A DNA stretch of 64,000 bases from positions 186,001-250,000 of the forward strand of contig CAWATU010000008.1 of NCBI GenBank assembly GCA_963785125.1, in the 5' to 3' direction. The position numbers were made by a program, and so were the translations under genes. The stretch comes from QHXN01 sp963785125 (GTDB lineage: Bacteria; Acidobacteriota; Blastocatellia; Pyrinomonadales; Pyrinomonadaceae). The notes beneath the pieces are model-generated. The model worked only from the letters and a program-made list of their open reading frames with translations, did no database searches and was not told the origin of the DNA. This document shows positions 33,902-42,954 of this stretch, piece by piece; position 1 is the first letter of the stretch; the number at the start of each line of letters is the position of its first letter.

Positions 33902-34393
33902 TCAGGCGTCGCGCGCGGCTTCGAGGGCGCGGCGGAGGGTGACGAGCGCACCGAGGTGGTAGGCGTTGTGGTCAGCGACGAGCAGCGCCTCGCGCAGAAG
34001 CGTCTGTCCCTCGCCGTGCGGGATGCGCGCGTAGAGGTCGTTCGCTTCGTCTTCGACCAGAGACTCCACGGCGCGCAAGTCTTCACGGAAGCTCTCGACG
34101 CTACGGCGCCAGTCCTCCACGGTCGCCTCTCTGGCCTTGTCGGGCCAGTAACCTTCGGGCCAGTCGGGCGAGACGTGCGCGGCCATGCGGCTGAACTCAA
34201 GGATGTCCCACTGCGCGATGCGCATATGTTCGAGCAGATGCCACGGCGTATAGGGCACGCCCGCGGCCCGCGCGTTGATAAGCTCGACGGGGAAGTCCTT
34301 CAAAGCCTCTTCAAACTTGATATGCGCCCCGCCGCCCCGCAGCAGGTAGAGCAGGTGTTGACGCAAACTCCGGTCTCTGTCTTCGGCGCTCAT
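33902..34393 (-). CDS. DinB-family protein
   Basis: A 163-aa protein from the ATG at 34393, two bases after the aspS stop. The four-helix DinB fold is indicated by the metal-binding His residues in YTPWHLLEHMRIAQWDILEF and the C-terminal HNAYHLGALVTLRRAL (HxxxH). The longer in-frame extension through aspS is a shadow. Members are thiol-dependent or metal-dependent transferase-like enzymes of mostly unknown substrate. Sits in a run hisS-aspS-dinB-M67. Confidence 0.85.
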   Translation of the reverse strand: MSAEDRDRSLRQHLLYLLRGGGAHIKFEEALKDFPVELINARAAGVPYTPWHLLEHMRIAQWDILEFSRMAAHVSPDWPEGYWPDKAREATVEDWRRSVESFREDLRAVESLVEDEANDLYARIPHGEGQTLLREALLVADHNAYHLGALVTLRRALEAARDA

Positions 34394-34395
34394 GG

Positions 34396-36207
34396 CTACT
34401 CGACGATGTCGATGTGCAGTTCGTCCAACTGGTGCGGGTCGATGGGGCCGGGGGCGTCGATCATGAGGTCGGCGGCCGAGGCCGTCTTGGGGAAGGCCAT
34501 CAGGTCGCGTATGTTCTCGATGCCGGTCAGGGCCATCAGCGTGCGCTCGATGCCGGCGGCGATGCCGCCGTGCGGCGGCGTGCCGTACTCCAACGCGTCG
34601 AGGAAGAAGCCGAAGCGCTCGCGCGCCTTCTCCTCCGTCAACCCCAGCGCCTTGAAGACGAGCCGCTGCACGTCGCGCCGGTGAATCCTGATCGAGCCGC
34701 CCGCGACTTCGATACCGTTGACGACGGCGTCGTAAGCCTTCGCGCGTATCTCGCCGAACAGATGCGTCTCGCCGCCCTCGACGGCGCGCTCGAACTTTTC
34801 GAGGTCTTCGTCCACGGGCGACGTGAACGGGTGGTGCATCGCGTAGTAGCGGTCGTCCTCCTCGTCGTGCTCGAACATCGGGAACTCGGTCACCCACAGC
34901 GGCGCGAACGTGTTCGGCTTGATTAACTTCTCGCGCCGCGCCACCTCGTTGCGCAACGCGCCCAACGAAGCCGCGACGACCGAAGCCTTACCGGCGACGA
35001 TGAGCACCGCGTCATTCTTCTCCGCCCCGGCCTGCGAAGCGATGCGCGTCACGGCCTCGTCGCCCAGCGCCTTCAGCAGCGACGACGAAAGCTCGTCGCC
35101 CAGCTTCACCCACGCGAGCGCGCCCGCGCCGTAACGCTTCGCGACCTCCTGCAACTCGTCGAGCTGTTTGCGCGAAAGGTGCGCGCCGCCCTTCACGACC
35201 AGCCCCTTGACCTCGCCCCTCTTCTCCAGCGCCGAGGCGAACGGCGCGAACGTCGTCCCCTCCAACGCGGCGCGCAGGTCTTGCAGCTCCATCCCGAAGC
35301 GGAGGTCGGGCTTGTCCACTCCGTAACGACGCATCGCCTCCGCGTACGACAGACGCGGGAACGGCTGTGACAGCTCCGCGCCGACGAGGCGGAAGACGCG
35401 CACGAGCAGACCTTCAATCAGACGGTAGACCTGCTCGCGCGTGGCGAAGCTGAACTCCACGTCCAACTGCGTGAACTCGGGCTGGCGGTCGGCCCGCAGG
35501 TCTTCGTCGCGGAAGCAGCGCGCGATCTGGTAGTACTTGTCGAGCCCCGCGATCATGCAGAGCTGTTTGAAGATTTGCGGTGACTGCGGCAGCGCGTAGA
35601 ACTTGCCGTGATGCAGGCGCGAGGGCACGACGTAGTCGCGCGCGCCCTCGGGCGTGGACTTGATGAGGATGGGCGTTTCGATCTCTGTGAACGACTGTTC
35701 GTTCATGTAGCCGCGAATCTCGGCGACCATCTGGTGGCGCAGGCGTATGTTGCGCTGAAGGTACGGGCGGCGCAGGTCGAGGTAACGGTACTTGAGCCGT
35801 GTCTCCTCGGCGGCGAGCTTCTCGGCCGGCGCGTCGAGTTGGAAGGGCGGCGTGCGCGCCTCGTTCAAGACGAGGACTTCGAGCGCGCGCACCTCGACCT
35901 CGCCGGTCGGCAGCTTCGGGTTGCGCACCGACTCGTCGCGCACCTCGACCCGGCCGCGCACGGCGATGATGTACTCGCCGCGCACCTCCTTCGCGCGTGC
36001 GTGCGCCGCGGGCGCGTCCTCCGCGTCGAAGACGATCTGCGTCAGTCCATCGCGGTCGCGCAAATCCACAAACGTCAGAGGCCCGAAGTCGCGGCGCACC
36101 GCGACCCAGCCCATCAGCACGACTTCCGCGCCCGCATCCGACGCGCGCAGCTCGCCGCACGAGTGCGTGCGCTCCAACTCTCCCAAATGGTCAAGATTGA
36201 TTGGCAT
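34396..36207 (-). CDS. aspS: Aspartyl-tRNA synthetase
   Basis: A 603-aa class II synthetase of the bacterial type. The N-terminal OB-fold anticodon-binding domain (DAGAEVVLMGWVAVRRDFGP, FVDLRDRDGLTQIVFD) is followed by the catalytic core with motif 2 (QIARCFRDEDLRADRQPEFT), the GAD insertion domain in the middle, and motif 3 (GGIAAGIERTLMALTG). Length is normal. It follows hisS by 21 bases, an order common in bacteria. The bacterial type with the GAD insert may be discriminating or non-discriminating toward tRNA(Asn); the sequence alone does not tell which. Confidence 0.96.
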   Translation of the reverse strand: MPINLDHLGELERTHSCGELRASDAGAEVVLMGWVAVRRDFGPLTFVDLRDRDGLTQIVFDAEDAPAAHARAKEVRGEYIIAVRGRVEVRDESVRNPKLPTGEVEVRALEVLVLNEARTPPFQLDAPAEKLAAEETRLKYRYLDLRRPYLQRNIRLRHQMVAEIRGYMNEQSFTEIETPILIKSTPEGARDYVVPSRLHHGKFYALPQSPQIFKQLCMIAGLDKYYQIARCFRDEDLRADRQPEFTQLDVEFSFATREQVYRLIEGLLVRVFRLVGAELSQPFPRLSYAEAMRRYGVDKPDLRFGMELQDLRAALEGTTFAPFASALEKRGEVKGLVVKGGAHLSRKQLDELQEVAKRYGAGALAWVKLGDELSSSLLKALGDEAVTRIASQAGAEKNDAVLIVAGKASVVAASLGALRNEVARREKLIKPNTFAPLWVTEFPMFEHDEEDDRYYAMHHPFTSPVDEDLEKFERAVEGGETHLFGEIRAKAYDAVVNGIEVAGGSIRIHRRDVQRLVFKALGLTEEKARERFGFFLDALEYGTPPHGGIAAGIERTLMALTGIENIRDLMAFPKTASAADLMIDAPGPIDPHQLDELHIDIVE

Positions 36208-36228
36208 GATTCCTTATATTACCTTCGA

Positions 36229-37635
36229 CTACTTCGCGGCACCGTTCAAAGCCTCGCTGACGCTCGCGCCGACCTGTTCACGTTTCAATGTCTGCTGCTC
36301 GCCGGTCTTCATATCTTTCAGAGCGACCTCGCCGCGCGCGCGCTCGTCGTCGCCGATGACGACGACGAAGGGCACGCCGAGCGCGGAGGCGTACTTGAGC
36401 TGCTTGCCGAGCTTGTCCGCCTCCGGGTACACGTTCACGCGTAAGGATGGCTCGCCCTTGCGCAATTCGTCGGCGAAAGCAAGCGAGTCTTTGACAGACT
36501 CTTCACTCCACACGGTCACCAACACGTCGGCCGACGCGCACACCAAATTCTCGGGGAACATCCCGCGCTCGTTCATGACGACGATGATGCGCTCAAGCCC
36601 CAGAGAGAAACCGCACGCCGGAATGTCTTTCCCGGAGAACATGCCGACGAGGTTGTCATAGCGCCCGCCGCCGCCCAAAGAACCTGCGAGATCGGGCACT
36701 CTAATCTCCATAATCGCGCCCGTGTAGTACGAGAGCCCGCGCGCGAGGCTCGCGTCGATCCTAATGCGTTCAGCCGCGCCGTGCGCGGCGGCATACTCGA
36801 CTATCTTTCTTAAGTTTATGACGCCCTGAGCACCCGCTTCATGGTCACGGAGAAATTCAGCAAGATGGTTAAGCAAATACGTGTTGCGGTCTTCACTTGT
36901 CAGCTTACTGCTTTCATCCGGCGGGAGCCGTAACTCTGGCTCAATCGATACAGTGACGAGCAAACCTATCAACGCGTCAATAGCATGTGGGTCAATTCCG
37001 CGCGCTGCTAACTCCTGCCCTACACCACTAGGGCCAATTTTATCCACCTTATCGAGTGCGGTAAGAGCATCTACGTGCTTCTCTGAAGGTACACCCGACC
37101 TATCCAACATACCGGCGAGCACCTGCCGGTGGTTCAGACGAATCGTGAAGTTGTCGAAGCCGAGCGTCGTCAGCACGTCGCTCGCCGCGGCGCATATCTC
37201 GGCTTCGACAACGGGCGAGCGTGTGCCGATGCAGTCCACGTCGCACTGGTAGAACTCGCGGAAGCGTCCGCGGGCGGGGCGGTCGGCGCGCCAGACGGGT
37301 TGAATCTGGTAGCGCTTGAAGAACCGGGGCAGCTTGTCGCCGTACTCGGCGACGACGCGCGCAAGCGGCACCGTCAGGTCGTAGCGCAGCGCCAAGTCGG
37401 CCTCGCCCGTCTTCTCGTGCTCGCCGCGCTTGAGGATTTTGAAGATGAGCTGGTTGCCCTCCTCGCCGTACTTCCCCAACAGCGTCTCGATGTTCTCGAC
37501 CGCGGGCGTCTCCAGAGGCTCGAAGCCGTAGCGCTCGTACACGTCCTTGATGACGCGAATTACGTACTCACGCCGCCGCAGGTCGGCCGGAAGGAAGTCG
37601 CGCATGCCGCGCGCGGGTTGTGTCTTTGCAGGCAT
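36229..37635 (-). CDS. hisS: Histidyl-tRNA synthetase (long, eukaryote-like type)
   Basis: A 468-aa class II synthetase; start at ATG 37635 is preferred to an upstream in-frame GTG at 37650. Motif 1 region ETPAVENIETLLGKYGEEGN, motif 2 KRYQIQPVWRADRPARGRFR with EFYQCDVDCIG, histidine motifs ARGLSYYTGAIMEI and the motif 3 Gly-rich SLGGGGRYDNLVGMF. The motif 2 wording and the extra length compared with E. coli (424) point to the eukaryote-like clade. The stretch 36780-37100, encoding the insertion domain, has about 50% GC while flanking parts of the gene are near 65%, which suggests mosaic origin. Confidence 0.93.
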   Translation of the reverse strand: MPAKTQPARGMRDFLPADLRRREYVIRVIKDVYERYGFEPLETPAVENIETLLGKYGEEGNQLIFKILKRGEHEKTGEADLALRYDLTVPLARVVAEYGDKLPRFFKRYQIQPVWRADRPARGRFREFYQCDVDCIGTRSPVVEAEICAAASDVLTTLGFDNFTIRLNHRQVLAGMLDRSGVPSEKHVDALTALDKVDKIGPSGVGQELAARGIDPHAIDALIGLLVTVSIEPELRLPPDESSKLTSEDRNTYLLNHLAEFLRDHEAGAQGVINLRKIVEYAAAHGAAERIRIDASLARGLSYYTGAIMEIRVPDLAGSLGGGGRYDNLVGMFSGKDIPACGFSLGLERIIVVMNERGMFPENLVCASADVLVTVWSEESVKDSLAFADELRKGEPSLRVNVYPEADKLGKQLKYASALGVPFVVVIGDDERARGEVALKDMKTGEQQTLKREQVGASVSEALNGAAK

Positions 37636-37665
37636 AAAAGAACTGACCACTGACTGCTGTCTACT

Positions 37666-38346
37666 TCAACGAAAGATCGAGAACCCGACGTAGAAGAGGT
37701 TCGAGTCGAAGCCGGGGTTCACGTCGGCGCGGTAGCCGTTCGAGACGTGGTGGTAGCGGTAGCCGACCGTCCACGCGCGGCGGGCGCCGGTCTTCCACTG
37801 GACGCCGCCGCCGAAGTCGCCCGTGAAGTTGAACTGCGCGCCGCGCGTATCGGGCACGCGCTCGCCGAAGTAGAGGAAGCCGCCCGAAGCCTGCGCGAAG
37901 GGCTGCACGCGCTCGCGCCGCCGGAAGTTGAGTTGAAAGCCGACGGGCGAGAGCCCCGCGCCCGTAATCGTCCTGCGCACCTCGCGCGGGACGCCCCCCG
38001 CCGTCTCGAACGCGGGGAACGACATCGACGCCAACGGCACGGCGTCGAGCGTGTACTTCAGCGCCAGGTTCTCGCCGCGCGCCAGCACACGCGCGTAGCG
38101 GAAGGCGACGAGCCCGAGCCGCACGCGCTCGGTCGTGCCGATGAGCGTCGGGCTGCTGAAGGAGCCGCCGCCCCACACGCCGTACTCGTTGGCCGCGCGC
38201 TCCATCCCGTAGACGCCGCGCGACTGCCCCCCCGTCGAAGTCCCCTCGGGCTCGGACAGACTCGCCATATCCTGCGCGCCGGCGTTCGCACACGCCACGA
38301 GGAGGAGTGAAAGGACGAACGCGGCGGGGCTCAACTTTTGACGCAT
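37666..38346 (-). CDS. PagL-like lipid A 3-O-deacylase / acyloxyacyl hydrolase
   Basis: A 226-aa outer-membrane beta-barrel with signal peptide (SPAAFVLSLLLVACANAGA). The C-terminal PagL signature is HHVSNGYRADVNPGFDSNLF with His200 and Ser202; the third triad residue, Glu in Pseudomonas PagL, is Asp214 here. Alternating hydrophobic strands and terminal aromatic FSIFR fit a barrel. It would remove a 3-linked acyl chain from lipid A, which implies the organism has LPS. The stop at 37666 lies in a single-armed word repeat (CTGACCACTGACTGC) upstream of hisS. Confidence 0.85.
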   Translation of the reverse strand: MRQKLSPAAFVLSLLLVACANAGAQDMASLSEPEGTSTGGQSRGVYGMERAANEYGVWGGGSFSSPTLIGTTERVRLGLVAFRYARVLARGENLALKYTLDAVPLASMSFPAFETAGGVPREVRRTITGAGLSPVGFQLNFRRRERVQPFAQASGGFLYFGERVPDTRGAQFNFTGDFGGGVQWKTGARRAWTVGYRYHHVSNGYRADVNPGFDSNLFYVGFSIFR

Positions 38347-38350
38347 GGCT

Positions 38351-38875
38351 TCAGCCCTCGATGCCGTACTCCTCGCGGTAGACGCGCGTGTACTCGACGT
38401 AGTTCTTCCAGAACCCGTCGAGGTCAGCGACCTCCGCGTCGGTCAACTGCCGTTTGACGCGCGCCGGCACGCCCAACACGAGCGAGCGCGGCGGGACGAT
38501 GGTGCCCGGACTCAGGAGCGCGCCGGCCGCCACCAGCGAGTGCTCGCCCACACGGCACGCATCCATCACGATGGCGCCGATGCCGATGAGACAGCCGCGC
38601 TCCACGTAACAGCCGTGCAGCGTGACGTTGTGCCCGATGGTCACCTCGTCTTCGAGGATGGTGGCGTGCGTGCCGTTCGAGACGTGGATGACCGTGCCGT
38701 CCTGCACGTTCGTGCGGTCGCCGATCCGGATGTGATAAACGTCCCCGCGCACGACCGCCCCGAACCACACGGACGAGTGCGCGCCGACGTGCACGTCGCC
38801 GACAATCTGTGCGCTCTCCTCGATGAACGCGGTCGGGTGAATCTGCGGGTGGATGCCGCGGAACGGTCGAATCAT
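38351..38875 (-). CDS. Gamma-class carbonic anhydrase-like hexapeptide-repeat protein
   Basis: A 174-aa left-handed beta-helix protein from the ATG at 38875. The hexapeptide pattern runs through IHPTAFIEESAQIVGDVHVG, VWFGAVVRGDVYHIRIGDRT and NVQDGTVIHVSNGTHATILE. The three metal-binding histidines are His64, His82 and His87 (VIHV and GHNVTLHGC). The C-terminal helix (DLDGFWKNYVEYTRVYREEY) is typical of YrdA/PaaY-type members. Carbonic anhydrase activity varies in this family. It lies 4 bases before the PagL-like gene. Confidence 0.9.
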   Translation of the reverse strand: MIRPFRGIHPQIHPTAFIEESAQIVGDVHVGAHSSVWFGAVVRGDVYHIRIGDRTNVQDGTVIHVSNGTHATILEDEVTIGHNVTLHGCYVERGCLIGIGAIVMDACRVGEHSLVAAGALLSPGTIVPPRSLVLGVPARVKRQLTDAEVADLDGFWKNYVEYTRVYREEYGIEG

Positions 38876-38954
38876 ACGAGCGTAAACGGCGGGGCCGCTT
38901 CCCTTCTTCGAAAGCGAAAACGGTAGCACGCGCCCCGCAGGCCGGGCAAGCAAG

Positions 38955-38975
38955 CGTCTGTGGTACAATCGCCCG
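38955..38975 (+). promoter_or_regulatory. Putative promoter -10 region
   Basis: TGTGGTACAAT ends at about 38969; it would place the transcript start near 38976, upstream of the GAGGAG ribosome-binding site of the small membrane protein. Confidence 0.35.
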
Positions 38976-39001
38976 CGCCGACGAGGAGACTGAACCCGGA
39001 C

Positions 39002-39175
39002 GTGCCGACTGACACCCCGCCGCCGTACTTCCCGCAGAACCCGCTCTCCCCGGGCGACGAGAAGACCGCGAGAAAGCTCCGGCTTACTTTCTACGGCTGC
39101 GCCCTGCTCGTCGCGCTCGCCGTGCTGGCGGCAATCGTCGGCGTCGTCTACCTCGTCAAGTCGCTGCTCACCTGA
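39002..39175 (+). CDS. Small single-pass membrane protein
   Basis: A 57-aa protein if translation begins at the GTG at 39002 (GAGGAG about 13 bases upstream). An in-frame GTG at 38960 overlaps the putative -10 box and is less likely. Sequence: Pro-rich N-terminus (TDTPPPYFPQNPLSPGDEKT) and one helix (LTFYGCALLVALAVLAAIVG) ending in VVYLVKSLLT. No family recognised. It precedes the MA-like peptidase gene by about 40 bases. Confidence 0.55.
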   Translation: MPTDTPPPYFPQNPLSPGDEKTARKLRLTFYGCALLVALAVLAAIVGVVYLVKSLLT

Positions 39176-39215
39176 CAGGGAACAAACGCAAATCGTCTCC
39201 CGTAATCTGCGAGAC

Positions 39216-41147
39216 ATGAAAAGCTTCCTCCCCCGACTCCTCTTCCTCGCGGCGCTCGCGGCGCCGCTCGTGCTCTTGAACGGCCCGGCGGGGGCCGCGC
39301 AGGCGCCCGGCATCTGGGTGAGCGTGCGCACGCGGAACTTCCTCGTCGAAGGCGGGGTCGAAGAGGCCGAGCTGCGGCGCGTGGCCGCGCAGCTCGAAGC
39401 CTACCGCGCGGCCTTCTCGCGCTTATTCTCAGGCGAGCACTTCGACGCGGGCGTGCCGACGGCGGTCATCGTCTTCCCCGACGACGCCTCTTACGCGCCG
39501 TTCAAGCCGCGCATCGCCGGCCACGTCGCGCGCAACGTGGCCGGCTACTTCCAGCCGGGCACCGACATCAACTACATCACGCTCACGCGCGACGAAGACC
39601 TCGCGCTCGACCCTTCGACGCTGCTGCACGAGTACACGCACCTGCTCGTCAACAACCACTTCCGCGGCGCCCCGCTCTGGCTCAAGGAGGGCGTGGCCGA
39701 GTTCTACAGCACGGCGCGTCTGTCACCCGACGGCCGGCGTCTGACGCTGGGCGAGGCGCCCGAGCGCCGGCCGCGCGAGCTGCGTAAGCGCGAGCTGCTG
39801 CCGCTCCAGACGCTTCTCGCGCTCGACCAGACCTCGCCGAATTACGCCGACCCGGCGCAGCGCTCACTCTTCTACGCGCAGTCGTGGGCGCTCGTGCACT
39901 ACCTTTCGGAAGCGCGCGGCGGGCGCGGCGGCGCGCTCGCGCGCTTCATAAACCTTCTGGCCGACGGCGCGAAGATCGAAGACGCGCTGCGCCAGGCTTT
40001 CGACTTGGGCGTCGCGGAACTCGAAGCGGGGCTCGCCGCTTACGTGAGGCGTGCGCGTTACAAGGCGGGCGTCGAAGAGTTCGGACGCCCCTTAGACTTC
40101 GACGCGCGGACGAGTGCGCGCGCGCTCTCCGAGGCGGAGTTGGCGGCCCGTCTCGGCGACCTTCTCCTCCACACAGACCGCGAGGAGGACGCCGAACCCT
40201 ACCTCGTGCGCGCCGTCGCCCTCGACCCGAAGCTCGCGCCTGCTCGCGTCGCGCTCGGCGCGCTGCGCCTGCGACAGAACCGCGCATCCGAGGCGCGCGA
40301 GCAACTGCGGCAGGCGGTCGAGTCAACCCCGGACAACTACCTCGCGCACTACCTGCTCGCCGACGCGCTCAACCGCGACGACGCTGCGGACTTCGAGCGC
40401 ATCACCCCCAAAGAGTTCGAGGAGCGCACGGAGGCCATCCGGGTCGAGCTGCGCCGCGCGCTGGAACTGGCGCCCCGCTTCGTCGAAAGTTACAGGCTGC
40501 TCGCGTCGGTCGAGACGGAGCGCGGCGACCGCTACGACGAGGCGGCCGAGCTGCTCAAAGGCGCGCAGTTGCTTGCGCCGCGCCGCGCAGACCTCGCCCT
40601 CATGCGCGCGCACGCGCTCATGCTCGGCGGGCGCTTCGACGAGGCGCGAAGCCTGGCCGACCCCGTCGCCGCAGGCGGGCAGGATGAGCGTCTGCGCGCG
40701 CAGGCTGCGGCGCTCGTCAAGCGCATCGAGGCGCGACGCGAGCAGGCCGCGCTCGCGCAGAGGGAGGCCAACGAGCTGCCGCCCGGCGCCAATGCCCCCG
40801 CGCAGCCCTGCGACATGCCGATGCGCGGCGGCCCGCAGCACAAGCGGCTCCGCTTCGAGGGCGCGCAGGTCTGCGGCCGTCTCGCCGAGATCGAGTGCGC
40901 GCAGCCGGGCGTCGTCTTCCGCGTCGAGACGGCCTCGGGCGCGACGCTTCGTCTGCGCGCCGAAGACATGCGGCGCGTCCGCTTCGTCACCTACACCACC
41001 GAGGTCAAGACCGGCCCCGTCTCCTGCGGCCCGCGCGAGCGCGCCGACCACGTGCTCGTCACCTACCGCTCGCCCCGCGACGACCAGCAGCCCTTCGACG
41101 GTGAGGCCGTCGCCGTCGAGTTCATCCCCGAAGACTGGAAACCCTGA
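39216..41147 (+). CDS. Secreted MA-like gluzincin peptidase with TPR repeats
   Basis: A 643-aa protein with a signal peptide (LPRLLFLAALAAPLVLLNGP). The gluzincin active site is HEYTH at 138-142 with the downstream Glu in WLKEGVAEFYST, as in the peptidase MA family. From about residue 300 the protein contains TPR repeats (EAELAARLGDLLLHTDREED, ALRLRQNRASEAREQLRQAV, AAELLKGAQLLAPRRADLAL), followed by a C-terminal Cys-containing beta domain (CDMPMRGGPQHKRLRFEGAQ, VCGRLAEIECAQPG). It is likely a periplasmic protease or scaffold. Substrate unknown. Confidence 0.85.
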   Translation: MKSFLPRLLFLAALAAPLVLLNGPAGAAQAPGIWVSVRTRNFLVEGGVEEAELRRVAAQLEAYRAAFSRLFSGEHFDAGVPTAVIVFPDDASYAPFKPRIAGHVARNVAGYFQPGTDINYITLTRDEDLALDPSTLLHEYTHLLVNNHFRGAPLWLKEGVAEFYSTARLSPDGRRLTLGEAPERRPRELRKRELLPLQTLLALDQTSPNYADPAQRSLFYAQSWALVHYLSEARGGRGGALARFINLLADGAKIEDALRQAFDLGVAELEAGLAAYVRRARYKAGVEEFGRPLDFDARTSARALSEAELAARLGDLLLHTDREEDAEPYLVRAVALDPKLAPARVALGALRLRQNRASEAREQLRQAVESTPDNYLAHYLLADALNRDDAADFERITPKEFEERTEAIRVELRRALELAPRFVESYRLLASVETERGDRYDEAAELLKGAQLLAPRRADLALMRAHALMLGGRFDEARSLADPVAAGGQDERLRAQAAALVKRIEARREQAALAQREANELPPGANAPAQPCDMPMRGGPQHKRLRFEGAQVCGRLAEIECAQPGVVFRVETASGATLRLRAEDMRRVRFVTYTTEVKTGPVSCGPRERADHVLVTYRSPRDDQQPFDGEAVAVEFIPEDWKP

Positions 41148-41149
41148 AG

Positions 41150-41203
41150 CAGGTTTGAAATTTCAACTTCGAAATTTCAAATTCTGGTGTATAACCGCGC
41201 CCG
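41150..41203 (+). promoter_or_regulatory. Short AT hairpin and promoter for a leaderless transcript
   Basis: TTTGAAATTTC and GAAATTTCAAA form an 11-bp stem right after the MA-peptidase stop and can terminate it. TATAAC at 41190-41195 ends 8 bases before the permease ATG at 41204, so the permease mRNA may be leaderless. Confidence 0.4.
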
Positions 41204-42526
41204 ATGACTCGTCATGAAAATGATGTTGTGAGCCACGGGCTCGCGCGGCGTCTGGGCCTGTTCGACGCGACGATGATCGTGATGGGCGGCATCGTCGGCT
41301 CGGGCATCTTCATCAACCCTTACGTCGTCGCGCGGCAGGTACACACGCCGTTCCTCATCCTCGGCGCGTGGCTCGCCGGGGGCGCCGTCGCGCTCGCGGG
41401 CGCGTTCGTCTACGCCGAGCTGGCCACGCGCCGCCCGGAGGTCGGCGGGCAGTACGCGTACCTGCGCGAAGCCTTCCACCCGAGCGTCGCGTTCCTCTAC
41501 GGCTGGGCGCTGCTGCTCGTCATACAGACGGGAGGGATGGCGGCGGTCGCCGTCACCTTCGCGCGCTACTTCTCGGAGTTGACCGGCGCGACACTGCCCG
41601 ACTGGGTCACGGCCGCGCTCACGCTTCTGCTGCTCACCATCGTCAACTGCCTCGGCGTGCGCGCGGGCAGCAACGTGCAGAGCATTTTGATGGTCTTGAA
41701 GATTCTGGCGGTGGGGGCGCTGGTCGCGTGCGGGCTGTTCGCGGTGGCCGAGCCGCACGCTCTGACGGAGGGGCCGCTGCTCGACCGTCCCGCCTCGCTC
41801 GGGATGTTGGCGGCGCTGACGCCCGTGATGTTCGCGTACGGCGGCTGGCAGACGGCGAGCTTCGTCTCGGGCGAGATGCGCGACCCGCGGCGCGACCTGC
41901 CGCGTGGCCTGCTGCTCGGCGTGTGCGGCGTGGTACTGCTCTACACGCTGGTCAACGTCGCCTGTCTGCGCGCGCTCGGCGCCGAGGGGCTGGCGGCGAC
42001 GAAGACACCGGCGACCGCGCTGATGCGTCTGGTGCTCGGCGAGCGCGGCGCGCTGCTCATCGCGGCCGGCATCGCCGTCTCGACGCTCGGCTTTCTCAGC
42101 CAGAGCATGTTGACGGCGCCGCGCGTCTACTTCGCGATGGCGGAGGATGGGCTCTTCTTCCGCCGCGTCGCGCGCGTGAGCCCGAAGACGCGCGCCCCCG
42201 TCGCCGCCATCGCCTTGCAGGGCTTCTTCGCCGCCGTCATCGCCGCCTCGGGGCGCTACGAGCAGATACTCAACTACGTCGTCTCCGTGGACTTCATCTG
42301 GTTCGGACTGACGGCGCTCTCACTCTTCGTCTTCCGACGCAGAGACGAGGGCGAGGGCGCTGGCTTCCGCGTCCCCGGCCACCCCTTCACCACCGCGCTC
42401 TTCGCCGCCGCCTGCGCCCTCATCGTCGCCGCGACCTTCTACCACGACACCTTCAACAGCGCCCTCGGCCTCGCCATCCTCGCCTCAGGCGTCCCCGCCT
42501 ACTTCCTCTGGAGCAAAAGAAAATGA
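41204..42526 (+). CDS. APC-family amino acid permease
   Basis: A 440-aa transporter with about 12 membrane helices. The first helix carries the APC substrate-binding sequence LFDATMIVMGGIVGSGIFIN. Further family segments include VYAELATRRPEVGGQYAYLR and ALTPVMFAYGGWQTASFVSG, and EMRDPRRDLPRGLLLGVCGV follows. The C-terminal half lacks an extra domain. Substrate cannot be assigned. The gene has no Shine-Dalgarno and a close promoter. It is followed by a word-type hairpin shared with the convergent DUF423 gene. Confidence 0.88.
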   Translation: MTRHENDVVSHGLARRLGLFDATMIVMGGIVGSGIFINPYVVARQVHTPFLILGAWLAGGAVALAGAFVYAELATRRPEVGGQYAYLREAFHPSVAFLYGWALLLVIQTGGMAAVAVTFARYFSELTGATLPDWVTAALTLLLLTIVNCLGVRAGSNVQSILMVLKILAVGALVACGLFAVAEPHALTEGPLLDRPASLGMLAALTPVMFAYGGWQTASFVSGEMRDPRRDLPRGLLLGVCGVVLLYTLVNVACLRALGAEGLAATKTPATALMRLVLGERGALLIAAGIAVSTLGFLSQSMLTAPRVYFAMAEDGLFFRRVARVSPKTRAPVAAIALQGFFAAVIAASGRYEQILNYVVSVDFIWFGLTALSLFVFRRRDEGEGAGFRVPGHPFTTALFAAACALIVAATFYHDTFNSALGLAILASGVPAYFLWSKRK

Positions 42527-42583
42527 TGCATGATGAATTAAGAAGCCTCTTCCATTCATCATTCCGCATTCATCATTTCTCCT
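42520..42583. repeat. Word-type inverted repeat, ATGATGAATTA family, between convergent genes
   Basis: Left arm AAATGATGCATGATGAATTA overlaps the permease stop; right arm ATTCATCATTCCGCATTCAT, CATTTC. The word ATGATGAAT repeats. It separates the permease and DUF423 3' ends. Confidence 0.65.
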
Positions 42584-42952
42584 TCAGCTCTTCCAGGCAG
42601 CGGCGGCGAGGCAGAGCCATCCTGCCAGAAACGCGAGGCCGCCGAGGGGCGTGATGGCGCCGAGCCAGCGCAGCCCCGTCAGGCTCAGGACGTAGAGGCT
42701 GCCGGAGAAGATGATGGTGCCCGCGACGAAGAGCCAGCCGGAGGCGCTCGTCAACCCGCCCGGCCAGCGCGACGCCGCCCACGCCGCGGCGAAGAGCGCG
42801 AAGGCGTGATACATCTGGTAGCGCACGCCGGTCTCGAAGACGACGAGCATGTCCGCGCCCAGACGCTCCTTCAGCCCGTGCGCCCCAAACGCCCCCGCCG
42901 CCACGCCGACGAAGGCGGAGAGCGCGCCGATCAAGAAAAAGATTCTGTCCAT
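42584..42952 (-). CDS. DUF423 membrane protein
   Basis: A 122-aa protein from the ATG at 42952 with GGAGAAGG close upstream. Four hydrophobic helices: FFLIGALSAFVGVAAGAFGA, the conserved HGLKERLGADMLVVFETGVR, QMYHAFALFAAAWAASRW, and GTIIFSGSLYVLSLTGLRWL with GAITPLGGLAFLAGWLCLAA. These match the widespread DUF423 (YgdD-like) family of unknown function. Length is normal. Confidence 0.88.
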   Translation of the reverse strand: MDRIFFLIGALSAFVGVAAGAFGAHGLKERLGADMLVVFETGVRYQMYHAFALFAAAWAASRWPGGLTSASGWLFVAGTIIFSGSLYVLSLTGLRWLGAITPLGGLAFLAGWLCLAAAAWKS

Positions 42953-42954
42953 CC

